Source: Saussurea involucrata (Eukaryota; Streptophyta; Magnoliopsida; Asterales; Asteraceae). From it: a stretch of 64,000 nucleotides of DNA. Where the stretch lies: contig CM066317.1 of assembly GCA_033807775.1 (NCBI GenBank), positions 34,661,870 through 34,725,869 of the forward strand. Reading direction: 5' to 3'. The translations under genes were made by a program, and so were the position numbers. This document shows positions 1 to 11,400 of the stretch, one piece after another; position 1 is the first letter of the stretch; each line of letters opens with the position of its first letter. The notes beneath the pieces were generated by a model. The model saw only the letters and a program-made list of their open reading frames with translations. It searched no databases and was not told the origin of the DNA.

Positions 1-2654
1 GTTAACAAACAATCCATCGCTGGAAAGAAATATACACTGGTCATAGTTGATGAATTCTCTCGATATACATGGGTTATGTTTCTCCGTTCTAAGAGTGACA
101 CCCCTGAAGAACTCATCACCTTTGTTCGGAAGATGGAAACCCTGAACAACTTGACCATTCACTCAATAAGGAGTGATCATGGGACTGAATTCAAAAACAG
201 TTCTCTTGATTCCTTCTTTGAGAGTAAGGGTATTTCTCACAACTTTTCTTCAGTGAGAACACCGCAACAAAACGGAGTCACTGAAAGAAGAAATAGAACT
301 ATTATTGAAGCTGCACGTTCAATGCTTAGCGATTCTCATTTGCCTACTCAGTTTTGGGCAGAAGCTGTCAACACTGCTTGTTTTACGCAAAACAGATCGC
401 TGATAGTCAAAAGATTTAATAAAACAGCCTATGAACTTTTTCATGGGAGAAAGCCTTCAATTAGCTTTCTTCACATCTTTGGATGTCAGTGTTTCATACT
501 GAACAACAGAGATGCCCTTGGAAAGTTTGATCCTAAGGCTGATGATGGAATCTTTCTTGGATATTCTTCAATCTCCAAAGCCTTCAGAGTCTTCAATCGA
601 AGAAGACAAACTGTAGAAGAAACTATTCACGTCACTTTTGACGAATCCCGTTCAGCGAATTCTCAACCTTCTGCTGATACTGAAGAACTGAATCAATGGA
701 TGTCTTCTCATCTTGGTGATTCAGAAGATATTCCCACTCCTCATACTCATACCGTTGAAGATGATAGTCCTACTATCATCCCAAACATGCAGAATAGTGA
801 AGCTGAAACATCTTGGGTCTCAGCTGTTCTTTTAAACACTATACCTGCTTCTGAACCAAATGTCTCAGAAATTCCATCTACTTCTCAGCAATCAGTGAAT
901 GACATGACATCTGCACCTACTCCTCTCTTGGCTGATATTCCAGAAGTTGCTGAAGCCTCATCTTCAGCTCCTCCAGTCCAATTTGAGTCAGCGACTTATG
1001 CTCTAGCTCACCGATGGACTGTCAATCACCCCATTGATCAAATCCTTGGTGATCCAAACGCTGGTGTTCAGACTCGACGAAGTGCAGGTAATATTTGTTT
1101 ATTTGTTAACTTTATTTCTCTGATTGAACCAAAGAAAATAGATGATGCCCTCAAAGATCCAAACTGGGTCAGCGCCATGCAAGAATAGCTGACTGAATTC
1201 GAAAGAAACAAAGTTTGGAAACTTGTTCAAAGACCAACTGACAAGACAGTGATAGGCACAAAATGGGTCTATCGAAACAAGTTGGACGAACATGGAACTG
1301 TAACCCGCAACAAGGCTCGTCTTGTTGCTCAGGGATACAGACAAGAGGAAGGCATAGATTACGACGAAACATTTGCTCCAGTAGCAAGACTAGAATCTAT
1401 TCGTCTATTCTTAGCATACGCTGTACACAAAGACTTCAAAGTATATCAAATGGATGTTAAGTCAGCATTTCTCAATGGAAAGCTGAATGAAGAAGTCTAT
1501 GTGGAACAACCTCCAGGATTCTCAGATCCTAAGCGTCCAGGTTATGTTTATAAACTGGATAAGGCACTTTATGGCTTAAAGCAAGCTCCACGTGCATGGT
1601 ATGACACTCTATCCTCTTATCTCCTAATTGAAAAATTTGAGCGAGGTAAAATCGACAAAACTCTATTTTTCAGAATAGTGAAAGGTCATATCATTCGTGT
1701 TCAGATATATGTTGATGACATTATATTTGGTTCCACTAACCCTGACCTTTGTACTCGTTTCGCTGATAGAATGAAAGATGAGTATAAAATGAGCATGATG
1801 GGTGAGCTAACATATTTCCTTGGTCTTCAGATAAAGCAAAATGAAAAAGGAACTTTCATTAATCAGGGAAAGTATGTTAAAGATATGCTGAAGAAATTCG
1901 ATTTAACTCAGAGTTCAGCTATGAAAACCCCTATGGCACCTCCGCTGACACTAAACAAGGATTCAAATGGAATACCTGTTAATGTCACGTTGTACCGTGG
2001 GATGATCGGCTCTCTCTTGTATCTTACAGCTAGCCGACCCGATGTTATGTACGCAACCTGTTTGTGTGCACGATATCAAGCTGAACCTAAGGAATCTCAT
2101 ATGATCGCTGTAAAGTGAATCTTTCGTTACCTTAAGGGTACTATGAACCTAGGTCTTTGGTATCCCAAAGACTCAGGGTTTGATCTAACCGCCTATTCAG
2201 ATAGTGATTTTGCAGGTTGCAAATTGGATAGGAAAAGCACTACAGGAGGCTGTCAGCTCCTGGGTGGAAAGCTGGTGAGTTGGACAAGTAAAAAGCAAAA
2301 CTCAATGTCCACCTCAACTGCTGAAGCTGAGTATGTAGCCGCTGGAAGCTGTTGTTCTCAGGTCTTGTGGATGATAAATCAACTACTAGACTATGACCTT
2401 CAGCTCTCGAAAATTCCAATCTATTGCGACAGCACAAGTGCCATCGCTATAGCCAACAATCCAGTGCTACACTCAAAGACCAAACATATCGAAATCAGGT
2501 ATCATTTTATCAGAGATCATGTGATGAATGGTGATATAGAACTTCATTTATCCCAACTGACTATCAGTTAGCTGATCTGTTCACCAAACCTCTTGATGAG
2601 ACAAGATTCAACTTTCTCATCAGCGAGCTTGGAATGCTGAACTTTGAAGAGTAA
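1..2654 (+). pseudogene. copia pol: integrase, reverse transcriptase, RNase H (broken)
   Basis: One reading frame is open from base 1. The integrase core shows VDEFSRYTW, SDHGTEFKN and TPQQNGVTERRNR, which supply the D, D and E of the catalytic triad. The RT shows KARLVAQGYRQ, QMDVKSAFLNG, LYGLKQAPRAW and the catalytic YVDD. The RNase H shows STAEAEYVAA and TKHIEIRYHF. Three lesions break it: an in-frame TAG at 1186-1188 between integrase and RT (also present in copy 2), a TGA at 2116-2118 where copy 2 has CGA (Arg), and a 1-bp loss near 2550 in the RNase H tail. The natural end by comparison with copy 2 is the TAA at 2652-2654. It cannot encode a full polyprotein. Confidence 0.93.
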
Positions 2655-3612
2655 AATCTTAAGTGGTTCACATTTTATCAGCGATAGGATAAAACAATTA
2701 TATAATCCATTATATCATTCTCTCTCTGAACATAATTGATTCGCTGATATCAAGGTATGTTTTCTCTCTTGCTCGCTGACGTTCGCATGTGAATGTAAGA
2801 TTTCAAAACAAATTGCATCGCTGAATATCTCTTCCTTAACAGCGATACTTTGAAATTTCTTAAACTAACACTGATATTTCTATTCAGTGCTTCATGTTTT
2901 TCAAAATAGTCCCTGAGCTTTCAAAACCTCAGAGACATTCTAAAATATGAAAGGACGTTTGTGACATCATCACAACGGATAAACCCTGGCACGTTCTTTT
3001 TCTGACACACGTTTGCACGTTTCGTTTACCTTCCAATCAAATGCAAACACGTGTCCGTGTCATGATGAAAAACTTTCCCGCTTGAGTTTTTATCTCTCTC
3101 AAATCTCCCTATATAAACTATTTCGGGTTTATATTTTTTCTTTACACGAACTTCTTCTCCAAGCAAGAAAAGATTTACTGTTGCTTATTTCCAGAAATCT
3201 GTTCATCTCCTTCTTCGATTACCAGGTTAATATTCTTATTATTTACCTGTATAACTTGTTTCTGATCATCTTATTGCTTTTAAAAGATCAAACAAAAGAA
3301 ACCTTTTCTAAAATGAAATCATTTCTTTCATGGTTTTATGAACACAACCTTTTCATGGTTGTTCTTCAAGTTTAAAACTCAAAATCTTAAACTTGTTCTT
3401 CATTCGTTTTTCCAGAATCCTTATCTAAAGGAAAATGGAAAACAAGACTTTTACTGGGTTTGTTTTTCTTTTTCAAAACAAGAAAACCCTAATCTTCATT
3501 AAGACATTTCTGTCTGAATGAAATAGACAAAAATCGGAAAACATCTTATTGGAAAATCTTTCACATTAAAACTATTCTTTATCTATGTTCATGGTTGATA
3601 TGTTAAACATAA
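2655..3612 (+). promoter_or_regulatory. Putative internal promoter and leader of the env-like gene, copy 1
   Basis: This 958-bp spacer has no convincing coding sequence; a 120-codon open frame within it looks accidental. It has features of a Pol II promoter: a G-box CACGTG at 3048-3053, a TATA element TATATAAA at 3110-3117, then a pyrimidine-rich leader. A donor-like CAG/GTTAAT near 3224 and an acceptor-like TTTTTCCAG near 3414 could define a leader intron. The start codon follows at 3613. The same elements are conserved in copy 2. That this drives a separate env-like transcript is inference; the motifs are read directly. Confidence 0.5.
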
Positions 3613-6600
3613 ATGGCATCTTCTACTCCTGCTCCTACCGCTGAGAAATCCACAGCTGCAAAGAAACTGACTCTTGTCAAAGCTCCTCAAGTCAAGTTCA
3701 AGCTTGAGGAAATCGATTTTTCAAAATCGAACAACCTTCATGCGCTTTTCGAGTTTCCTCCTCGAAAGCAAGTCACACATCTGGATGATGCTGTGAAATA
3801 TCTCAAAACATGTTGCTTATCTACAGCCCTGACCATTACACCCCATGCTCATCAATTCCTACTTTCTCAGTTCTGGTATACTGCCAGAAGAGCACAGGTA
3901 CCCCATGCCAAAGACCCAACGAAGATCGTTGACTCTATTCTCTGTGACACAAAATTTGGCACCACCAAAATCAACCCTGCCATTATTAGGAAAGCACTGA
4001 GCCTTCCTACCTCTACCAAAGAAAACCGCTTTGTCCCTCTCCCAAACCATAAAAACCATGCTGATAGGGAAGCCATCATTGCATTCTTCGATGCAATGGG
4101 TTACGCATGGGACACTGGAAGGGACAAGAAGCTTGAGAAGAAACTGACAATGATCAAGAAGTCCAAAATGCCCAACGAGATGAACTTCATCTTCGCACAT
4201 CTGATAAGCTGCATGACAGTGAAGAGTGGCTCCTCTGATCAAGCTGCTCAACCTCAGCAAGCAATGGGCTATGCATTGCTGAAAGGTCTAAATCTTGACT
4301 GGGCCTCAATAATCTACGAATACCTTGCGTTCAGAGTGGATATGACTGAAAGATATGCATGGGTTCCTTATCCCAGATTCATCAGCGCCGTCTTTCAACA
4401 AGGACTTGGAGAAAGGTACCCAACAGAGGGTGATCTGAGACTCTCTCAGGTTGGCCCTAAGGTACTCGACTTCAAGCCGCTGGAAAATGAGGTACGTCTT
4501 TCTACTCTCTTATCTCTTCTCAATCCTCCTTCTTCTACTTCTGCAGCTCATTCAGTGGAAATCCCCACCGCTGATACCCACGCTGCACCCTCCACTCCTT
4601 CTCGAAAAAGGAAACAATCTACTTCCCAACTTGGTTCTAAAAGAATCAAGAAAACCAAGGAGCAACCCCCCCAGCATTTACATGCGGAAGACTCCTCAGC
4701 TCATCTTGAAGAGCTGATAGAAAGTTCAGTGGTACGCTCTGCCACAGCTGACCAAGCCACACCTTCCATCCCGACTTCAGCGTCTCTAAACGCTGAAGTT
4801 ATAAACTTGGAAATGAACCCACCTCCTTCAGCCTCTCTACAGACTGAAGTGATTGACATCAGATCCAACACTGAACCCCGCACCCAACCATCATTCTCAT
4901 CCCTCATTCCTCCTACTCAATCTTTGGTCTCTCCATCAATTTTCCCAACTTTCTCAGGGACACCCTTCATCGTACATGACTCAGCTGCAGACACTCTAAA
5001 TACGATGATGGATGCAAACTTAGGATCTGCAGGCACCTCCATGCGCCAAGGTACTCTTGATGGCGACATGGAATTTCATTCAGGACACAAAGGGTTCGAC
5101 AACTTCGCCAACCCGCCTGCAGGTATAAACACAATCCAAAACACTCCTCTCTCTCTACCCTAAACTTCTGAGCTTTCCTCTGTTCATAAGTTAATAATTG
5201 TTTCAGGTCCTAATTTGGGGGATATCAACACCTCCCTAAAGGCCCTGGAAACAAAGGTGGAAAATTACAACACCATTCTCTCCACGAACTCTTCAGCGGT
5301 TACAGACGCTGGAGAGAAACTCAAAAAGCTGACCGAGATCGTCGATACAAAAGCCTCCAAAACTGATCTGGATAAGGTGGATGGTAGCATCGCTCAATTT
5401 GCTACCACCCTCGCTGACAATTCAACCGCCACCACCTCTCTTTCAACAAACTTCACCTCTCTGTCCTATGAAGTCACATCATTGAAGACACAGGTTGGTT
5501 CTCTAAAGGGTGAAGTTTCCACGATCAAGGCTGACGTCTCCGCCGTCAAAGAAATTGTTCAGAAAGTACTCGATCGCCTGAACGCCCCAACTTCAAATTT
5601 TACTCAGGTCGATCGCGAAACACTTCAAAAGATCAATCCTGCTATAACTGGCCTGGAAGTCAGATTAGCAAAGATTGAAAACTATGTTGGGATCTCTGGC
5701 CTGGAAGACAGAGACCAAATACACACTGCCGATGCTGAACAATCTGTTACCTCCCCCAACCATAATGTAGAAGAGGGGGAGAAGACTAAAGAAAACCTTC
5801 CCCATAATGCTGAAGGGGAGGGTATTGAAACTACTGCTGCTGGTACTTCTACTTCACGACCTCAGGGAGTTGAAAACCCTGAGGAAACCGAGAAACCTTC
5901 CTCTGTATCTGAGGGGGAGCAACTCGATGAGCAACTCAAGGAAGCTGCTGCTGACGTGACCGAACCTTATGCTGAAGAGGTCGAGTCTGAAGAAGAAACT
6001 GAAGATGATGAACCTGTCGACATCTCTGATGAAGAACCATCATCATCCCCCAAAGATGATGATGATGACGATGATGATGACGACTTCTTCTACGTCCAGC
6101 CTGTTGCAAAAGCCCCAGCTCAAAAAGGGATCAAGAGAAAAGAACCTTCAGGGGAGAGGACAAAGACAAAGCCTGCAGCGTCTGAAGATGACAAAGGCAA
6201 AAACAAAGGCTTCGCTGAAGAAGACAATCTGACGATCTTGCTTCAAAAGCGAGTTTGTCAGGTACACTACATTCTATTCGCTTACACTGCATCCCTCCTC
6301 TATCCCTTCTCAATCTCAATCCTTCTATCCTTAAAACCTATATACACTTAACCACATTCTTTTCTCTATCTCTTTCTTCCCAACTTTTCTTACTTAAACA
6401 ATCGCTGTGTTTCAGCTAGTCCTCTCCCTGTTTGAGGATCCCGCTGAAGCTCCCACGACTACACCAGGAATAATCCCAGCCACAAGAGCTGAAGAAATAA
6501 TCCCAGTCTTGGATTTAACCACTGAGACTGATGAACCTAAAGAACAGCTGCTCTCTCACAAAAACATACCTTCCTTGGCTCCTCAAAAGCTAAGTGAAGA

Positions 6601-7666
6601 GGATCAAGAAAAGAGAGATGCAATGATCAAACATCTTGAAGATCAGCGAATCATTCTTCCTCGTGACAAAATCCCTGCTCCCACAAAGTTCAGGATATCA
6701 AGGAAAGAATACGAGGATCATCTAAGAGCTGAAAGATTACTCGCCGAAAAGAAGAAAGCTGAAGAAAAAGATAAGGCTCTCGCCATCCAGCTTGTCCAAC
6801 AATCGGTGAAAGACCCCGCGTTGAAAAGAACTCCCATTGATGTCCAATGTCAGCTATGGGATGATGCCCAAAGGATCGTTGAAGAAAAGACTACGGTATC
6901 TGATACGACTTTGGAATGGTGTAAAGAAACGCTGAATTATCGATCTCGACCATCCAAAATCATCAAGGTAAATATCAGAGGAAGACTGTTCGTTAACGTT
7001 CCTGTTGTAGAAGTTGACGTATTCAGAGAAGACAAAACCAAGCAAACCTTCTATGCTGCTACTTTAGAGAAGTTTGGTTTCTCTGAATGGTTGGAAGTGA
7101 AATTAGCCATTCAGCGATCGCGCTCAAACTTCAAGAGCCATGTCGAGAAAATTTTAAATTCTCAGATCGACTTGGTATCTTCTGCTGTGGATATTCCTCC
7201 TTCCACTCTTCTTCCTCCTCAACAAAGAAGAGTCTCTGCAAAGGAAAAGAAAGTCTCAGACTCAGGTCCTCCTATACGGAATGAAACAGGTATTGGTTTC
7301 TCTCGAGCTAAAGTTCTTGGCCCTGATGCTGATCTCTCAGCGCTTGACACCTCCCTACCACCCGGTGAAACTTTCATCCCTGGAAAAGTCGTAAGTGATC
7401 CCTATGGTATATTCTTTCTAGACTACCAAGGAAATCAACACTTTCAACGCATCTCTGAGCTTCCAATTACTCCCATCGAACAGCTCAGAGACCTCATATA
7501 CTGGTGTGAAGTCATACGCGACATTCAGGCACGTCACCTCAAGCCCCTGATCTTTGAAGAAGCAAAGAACAAAAAGGATCAAGTTGTCACTGTCCCTGAC
7601 TGGATGATTCCCACATCAAAGACCCTCGATGAACTTCTCATCAAGGAAGAACCTTTTGACGGATAG
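3613..7666 (+). CDS. Sirevirus env-like/accessory gene, three exons, frame intact
   Basis: Proposed exons are 3613-5122, 5207-6261 and 6416-7666. Splice sites are CAG/GTATAA...TTTCAG/GTCC and CAG/GTACAC...TTTCAG/CTAG, in phases 1 and 0. The sum is 3,816 nt, an open 1,271-residue frame. A TAA at 5161-5163 falls inside the first proposed intron, and the second intron (154 nt) is needed to restore frame. Residues about 30-280 form a globular region with FWYTARRAQ and MGYALLKGLNLDW, like the domain found after RT in Sireviruses. Next come a Ser/Thr/Pro-rich, basic stretch (RKRKQS), a heptad-rich region resembling a coiled coil, a very acidic Asp/Glu stretch, and a charged helical C-terminal part. 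I see no signal peptide or clear membrane segment, so 'env' is a positional name only. Function is unknown. Confidence 0.72.
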
Positions 7667-7934
7667 GATCGCCTTGTAATTCTTTCTATCCTTATCTGTC
7701 TACATCTTTTGTACTTGTAAATTTATTTGCTGTACTTGTAATTTTTCCACTTCCCTCTGTAATCTTTACGAAGTTTAAAGAAAAATTTCAGCGAATGTAC
7801 TTTACTCCATCAGTACTGAAAAGATCCCAGAAAACAGTAAAAGGGACAAATATTTTATGAGTTCTTTTTATCCTTGTGTTTTCATTAAATAGAAATTTTC
7901 TCTGTTGCTATGTCATAATCAAATAGGGGGAGAT
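7667..7934 (+). other. 3' untranslated stretch and polypurine tract before the LTR
   Basis: Noncoding sequence between the env-like gene and the LTR. It ends in the purine run AATAGGGGGAGA (about 7922-7933), the expected plus-strand primer immediately upstream of the LTR start TGTTGATCC. It contains one of the dispersed TCAGCG motifs typical of this element. No gene seen. Confidence 0.75.
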
Positions 7935-8266
7935 TGTTGATCCAAACCCTCAGTGATTTGATAATGACCCTCTCTTAAACACTTAGTGAAAATTATAAGT
8001 AAACAATATGTATTAGAGTTTCACTATCGCTGATAAGTACTAAGACTTTACAGTACCGCTGATAGGAACTCTCACTCTTTAGATTAGATATTCAGCGAAC
8101 ACTGTTCATCATCTTATAGCTCTGAGTCTGTTAAGTCTATGAGATGATCGCTGATAAGTTAGTTGTTTACTTATGATCCCTGAAGACAAGTTTCACGTCA
8201 ACCAAAGTTCTACGCTGAAGTCGAAGATCAAGCTCAAGAACCAGCGACAAGTCTACTCATGAACTG
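7935..8266 (+). repeat. Truncated Sirevirus 3' LTR (copy 1)
   Basis: Starts TGTTGATCC directly after the polypurine tract and matches the first 332 bp of the complete LTR at 19974-20924. The match breaks off at GAACTG (8261-8266), after which the sequence is gypsy. The TATA-bearing half of the LTR is therefore absent here. Confidence 0.9.
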
Positions 8267-8367
8267 GCCAGTGTAATTGTGATCTTACAGGTACATGTTT
8301 GAACTGGAATACCTTGTTTTATGGGGTATGTGATTATGTGTATATTTACGTTGTTTGAATCTACAGC

Positions 8368-9558
8368 ATGGCAAGTGGTACTCGACAAACGAATCGAGGG
8401 GGAAGAGGTGGAGATAGAGGTGGAGGGAGAAGGGGCGGTAGAGTCTAGGGGCGAGCTGCTGAATTTATTACAAGAAATGACTTAATGGCTGAAATAGGAA
8501 GACTACAAACCAGTATACAAGCAATGTTTGACCGAAATCGTCACAACGAAGCTGAAACACCAGACCCTGGACTCGAAGACGAAATACCAATCCTACCGAC
8601 TGTTATACCAGTACCAAGGAGGTGCGACTACAAAATGTTTTTAAGCTGTAAACCTCCGACCTACTCAGGAGACAGGGACCCCGTGAAAGCGATGAGGTGG
8701 TTGAAGGAGATTGAAGCTATCTTCAAAACTAGTAAGTGTGCTGACGAAGATAGAGTACTATATGGAACCGCAATGCTAAAAGCTGATGCCCTATTCTGGT
8801 GGGAAGCTCACATTGATTCCCTAGGGTCGGATGTATACTCTACTTTTACTTGGGACGAATTTACAACAGCATTCAAAGGACAGTTTTGTTCTCAAGCAGC
8901 AGTTAGACAACTGGAAGAGGAGTTCATGAACCTACACCAGCGAAGTTTATCGGTTAGGGATTACACTGCTCGTTTTCTAGAGAAGTCTCGCTTCGCGGAG
9001 TACTACGTTGGCACCGAGGCACTGAAGATGGAAAGGTTTATTTTCGGGTTGAATTCCGAAATTAGAAAGCTAGTGATTGCAACAGGACCCGATACCTTCT
9101 CAGCCGCAGTAAATGCCGCGGAAAATGTGGAACAGGATAATAAGAGAGACGTTGGTGATAAGAGTACTGGAAAAAGAAAATTGGAAGAAACGGCGTACGA
9201 TTTGGAGGAATACGAATCCCCAAGGATTGATAGTCATTCACCTTATAGATCAATTGAAAGACCATGTTCTAAATGTAACCGTATTCATCAAGGAAACTGC
9301 TATGGCGATTCCCGAAATTGCTATAGATGTGGAACGATTGGCCATATTGCGAGAGATTGTCGGGTAACTCGATACTGTTTTGTTTGCAACTCCCCTGATC
9401 ATATTCAGTCAGACTGTCCACAATGGAAAGTACAACAGGGTAGTATGACGGGGAAACCAACGAATGTTAGGTTGGGAGAAATAGAAAGGTCTGGAGAACC
9501 GAAAGCAAAAGGCCGAGTATTCCAAATGACAACACAAGAAGAGGAGGAAATTCCCTGA
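8368..9558 (+). pseudogene. gypsy gag (capsid plus two zinc knuckles), one premature stop
   Basis: The probable start ATG is at 8368 and opens an Arg/Gly-rich N terminus. An in-frame TAG at 8446-8448 interrupts it, after which the frame is open from 8485 to 9558. The retrotransposon gag domain shows KADALFWWEAH, TWDEFTTAFKGQF and SVRDYTARFLEKSRFAEYY. Two CCHC zinc knuckles follow near the C terminus (CYRCGTIGHIARDC and CFVCNSPDHIQSDC), which would bind RNA during packaging. The frame ends in an acidic EEEE run; the sequence after it continues in the +1 frame as a protease-like KVTGIF start. Only the single TAG keeps gag from being complete. Confidence 0.85.
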
Positions 9559-9794
9559 TAAGGTTACAGGTATATTTCTAATAAACTCTATATGTGCTAA
9601 GGTGTTATCTGACTTCGGTATTGATATTCCCGTGCTTTTGTTGTTTATCTGTGTTAGAAATATAAGTGGGTGTGGAGTGTCTATTTAGTTAGTTTCTACG
9701 GTTTTGATTGAGTTTGAGGTAATAGTGGAGGTTAAGTATCAATATCTCTCGTCTAACCGAATTCCGGGACGGAATTCTTTTAAGGGGGAGATGA
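9559..9794 (+). other. Degenerate protease start, pol deletion scar and polypurine tract
   Basis: After gag, the +1 frame reads KVTGIFLINS...AKVLSD, resembling the start of a gypsy retropepsin, but the DSGAS active site is not recognisable. The sequence then passes into the 3' end of the element, ending in AAGGGGGAGATGA (about 9782-9794), the polypurine tract before the LTR. No intact gene. Confidence 0.6.
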
Positions 9795-10239
9795 TGTAAT
9801 ACCCCGGGTAAGTTCGTTAGTTAAATCTTAATTCCGTTAAATTTATCTACCTCTATAATTGGTGTTTAGGGTATGTATGGGTGAATTTATAAGTTAAAGG
9901 GTGTTTGGGTCATTATGGTATACTTTAAGCCAAGATTGAGAATTTGGTCTAAAATATAAATATCTTAAGAATCCAGATATTTTCATAAAAATCAGATTTA
10001 TCAGTGTGTGAGTGTGTGTTTGGAGACGAGAAGAAGCAGAAGAAGAGTTCGTACGTTTAGGGCTTCAATTGGCTTGGTTGGAAGCGATTTTTAGGTAAGT
10101 CCTTTATATTTTATGTTTATAATCAGTAGTATTAGACTTCTATCGGATTAGAATGTTTAATTTGTAGTTGTATAGGTTTAATTGGGATCTGGGTAAAATG
10201 GAACCGACTGTGTTCTTGAGAGTACCGGTATATTTCATT

Positions 10240-10371
10240 GAGTACCGGTAGTGCGGAGTACCGGTAGTGCGGAGTACCGGTAGTGTGGAGTACCGGTATT
10301 ATGGAGTCCCGGTACTGTGGAGTCCCGGTACTATGGAGTCCCGGTACTGTGGAGTCCCGGTACTGTGTGGA
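10240..10371 (+). repeat. 16-bp minisatellite, about 8 units, inside the gypsy LTR
   Basis: Units follow the pattern GAGTACCGGTAGTGCG. The first four carry TACCGGTA and the last four TCCCGGTA, so the array has two sub-blocks. A related unit lies just outside at about 10219. The core ACCGGT is self-complementary. Confidence 0.9.
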
Positions 10372-10611
10372 GTTCATATAGTTTTGGGTAGTGTCTGGAT
10401 ATAGTTTCTGGAAGTATTTTTGAGGATAAGGGTTAGATAGATTTATCTACAGTTTTATGTGTTCTATCTGGTAAATAGACGCTTGTATTTAATTATTTCA
10501 GATCTTGAGAAATTGGGTGAAGGACTGAATCCTTTTGAGAAGAGCTAAGGAAGCGTGTGTTAAGCTAGCAGGTGAGTTTTACTCTAAAACGTTTTCAACT
10601 GGAATACATAT

Positions 10612-10706
10612 ATATCTGTGTTTATATATATATGAGATGGATTTGTGTGGATCGAGAATGTGTGGTATATATATATGTGTGTGTGTGTGTTTATATATAT
10701 ATATAT
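10612..10706 (+). repeat. TA/TG microsatellites in the gypsy LTR
   Basis: Short (TA)n runs and a (TG)n run alternate through this stretch, most densely from about 10662. Seen directly; no function implied. Confidence 0.8.
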
Positions 10707-10853
10707 ATGAGTTAAATATGTATGATGGCGTGGTTGTATCATATATTGAGATATGATTGAGTTTATGCTTTTAAATATAATATAATGAGATATTATATTT
10801 ATGTAAGTATTACACTACACGAGAGCACGCCGAACTATGCCGGTAGAAGTGTT

Positions 10854-10931
10854 GGTCGTAATTGTTGTACGGCGTTGTGGGTCGTAGTTGTCGTACGGCG
10901 TTGTTGGTTGTAATTGTAGTACAACGTTGAT
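10854..10931 (+). repeat. 26-bp tandem unit, three copies, in the gypsy LTR
   Basis: Three units of the form GGTCGTAATTGTTGTACGGC plus a GTTGTG tail, the third diverged, lie head to tail. They may be a regulatory repeat of the LTR promoter region, but this is only a guess. Confidence 0.7.
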
Positions 10932-11400
10932 TTATTAGTTGGCTTGCAACTAACTAATATGGCCATTGGGAACGAGGATGAGGAGGAGTCGAGCACGATG
11001 CACGAGTCTTGATTGGTATTTAAATACGTGTGGTATGTTTATATTTTACGAAAGGATTACCAAAGGTTTATCTAAACTATTTTGATATAAAGGATGTACA
11101 TAAAAGGTTTTATAATGATTTTGGAAAGGACCGAGATTAACTCACTAGACCCGTTTGGTCTAACCCTCATTTTGTTTTCAAAAATATGTTTTCCAGGTCG
11201 AGGAATTGATAGCGGCAAAAGGAAAGAATAAGGTGTAGGCTGCCTCCGTTGATCGATGATGTTTAAGAAGCTTTTATATATTTTGTAGTTTCAAGACTAA
11301 TGAGACTGTACTTGGTTTGTTATGTAACTTTTGTTGTAAATCAATGATATGTATGCATGTTATGTTATATGATGTATGTTATGGGATTTGGGTCGTTACA

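Larger units (their letters stand above)
1..8266 (+). mobile_element. Sirevirus-type Ty1/copia element, copy 1 (both ends incomplete)
   Basis: The window opens inside the integrase of a copia element. The order integrase, reverse transcriptase, RNase H, long 3' gene, polypurine tract and LTR is that of plant Sireviruses, the copia lineage with an extra gene after pol. Positions 1-8266 match 12032-20305 almost base for base, with only scattered substitutions and small indels. The 3' LTR stops after about 332 bp at 8266, where unrelated gypsy sequence begins. The left part lies outside the window. Sirevirus assignment comes from remembered motifs and gene order and is likely; the truncation at 8266 is read directly. 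Confidence 0.9.
8267..11400 (+). mobile_element. Ty3/gypsy remnant: gag plus one LTR, pol deleted
   Basis: A gag frame (8368-9558) is followed by only about 70 bp resembling the start of a protease, then a short spacer, a polypurine tract and a 1.6-kb LTR. Protease body, RT, RNase H and integrase are all missing, so this is a large internal deletion. No 5' LTR or primer-binding site is seen at 8267; the left edge abuts the truncated copia LTR, and the right edge (11400) abuts copia protease sequence. Both junctions look like recombination or deletion joints, not clean insertions. Confidence 0.85.
9795..11400 (+). repeat. Ty3/gypsy LTR (1.6 kb)
   Basis: Starts TGTAATACCCC just after a polypurine tract and ends GGGTCGTTACA, giving the terminal inverted pair TGTAA/TTACA. 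It carries a 16-bp minisatellite (10240-10371), a TA/TG microsatellite and a triplicated 26-bp unit. No open frame inside looks real; the one in the minisatellite is a translation of the repeat. Immediately to the right the Sirevirus protease frame begins. Confidence 0.85.

Noticed and set aside
3013..3375. 120-codon frame before the env-like gene (also 15052-15414)
   Set aside because: It overlaps the TATA region and pyrimidine-rich leader, is dominated by Phe/Leu from T-rich sequence, and has no recognisable domain.
9862..9960. CRISPR-like or other prokaryotic features anywhere in the window
   Set aside because: No spaced direct-repeat arrays, Shine-Dalgarno sites or operons; all evidence is for plant nuclear DNA.
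10132..10377. Minus-strand open frame with repeated YRDS/TGTP-like units
   Set aside because: It is a translation of the 16-bp minisatellite in the gypsy LTR; no start context or homology.
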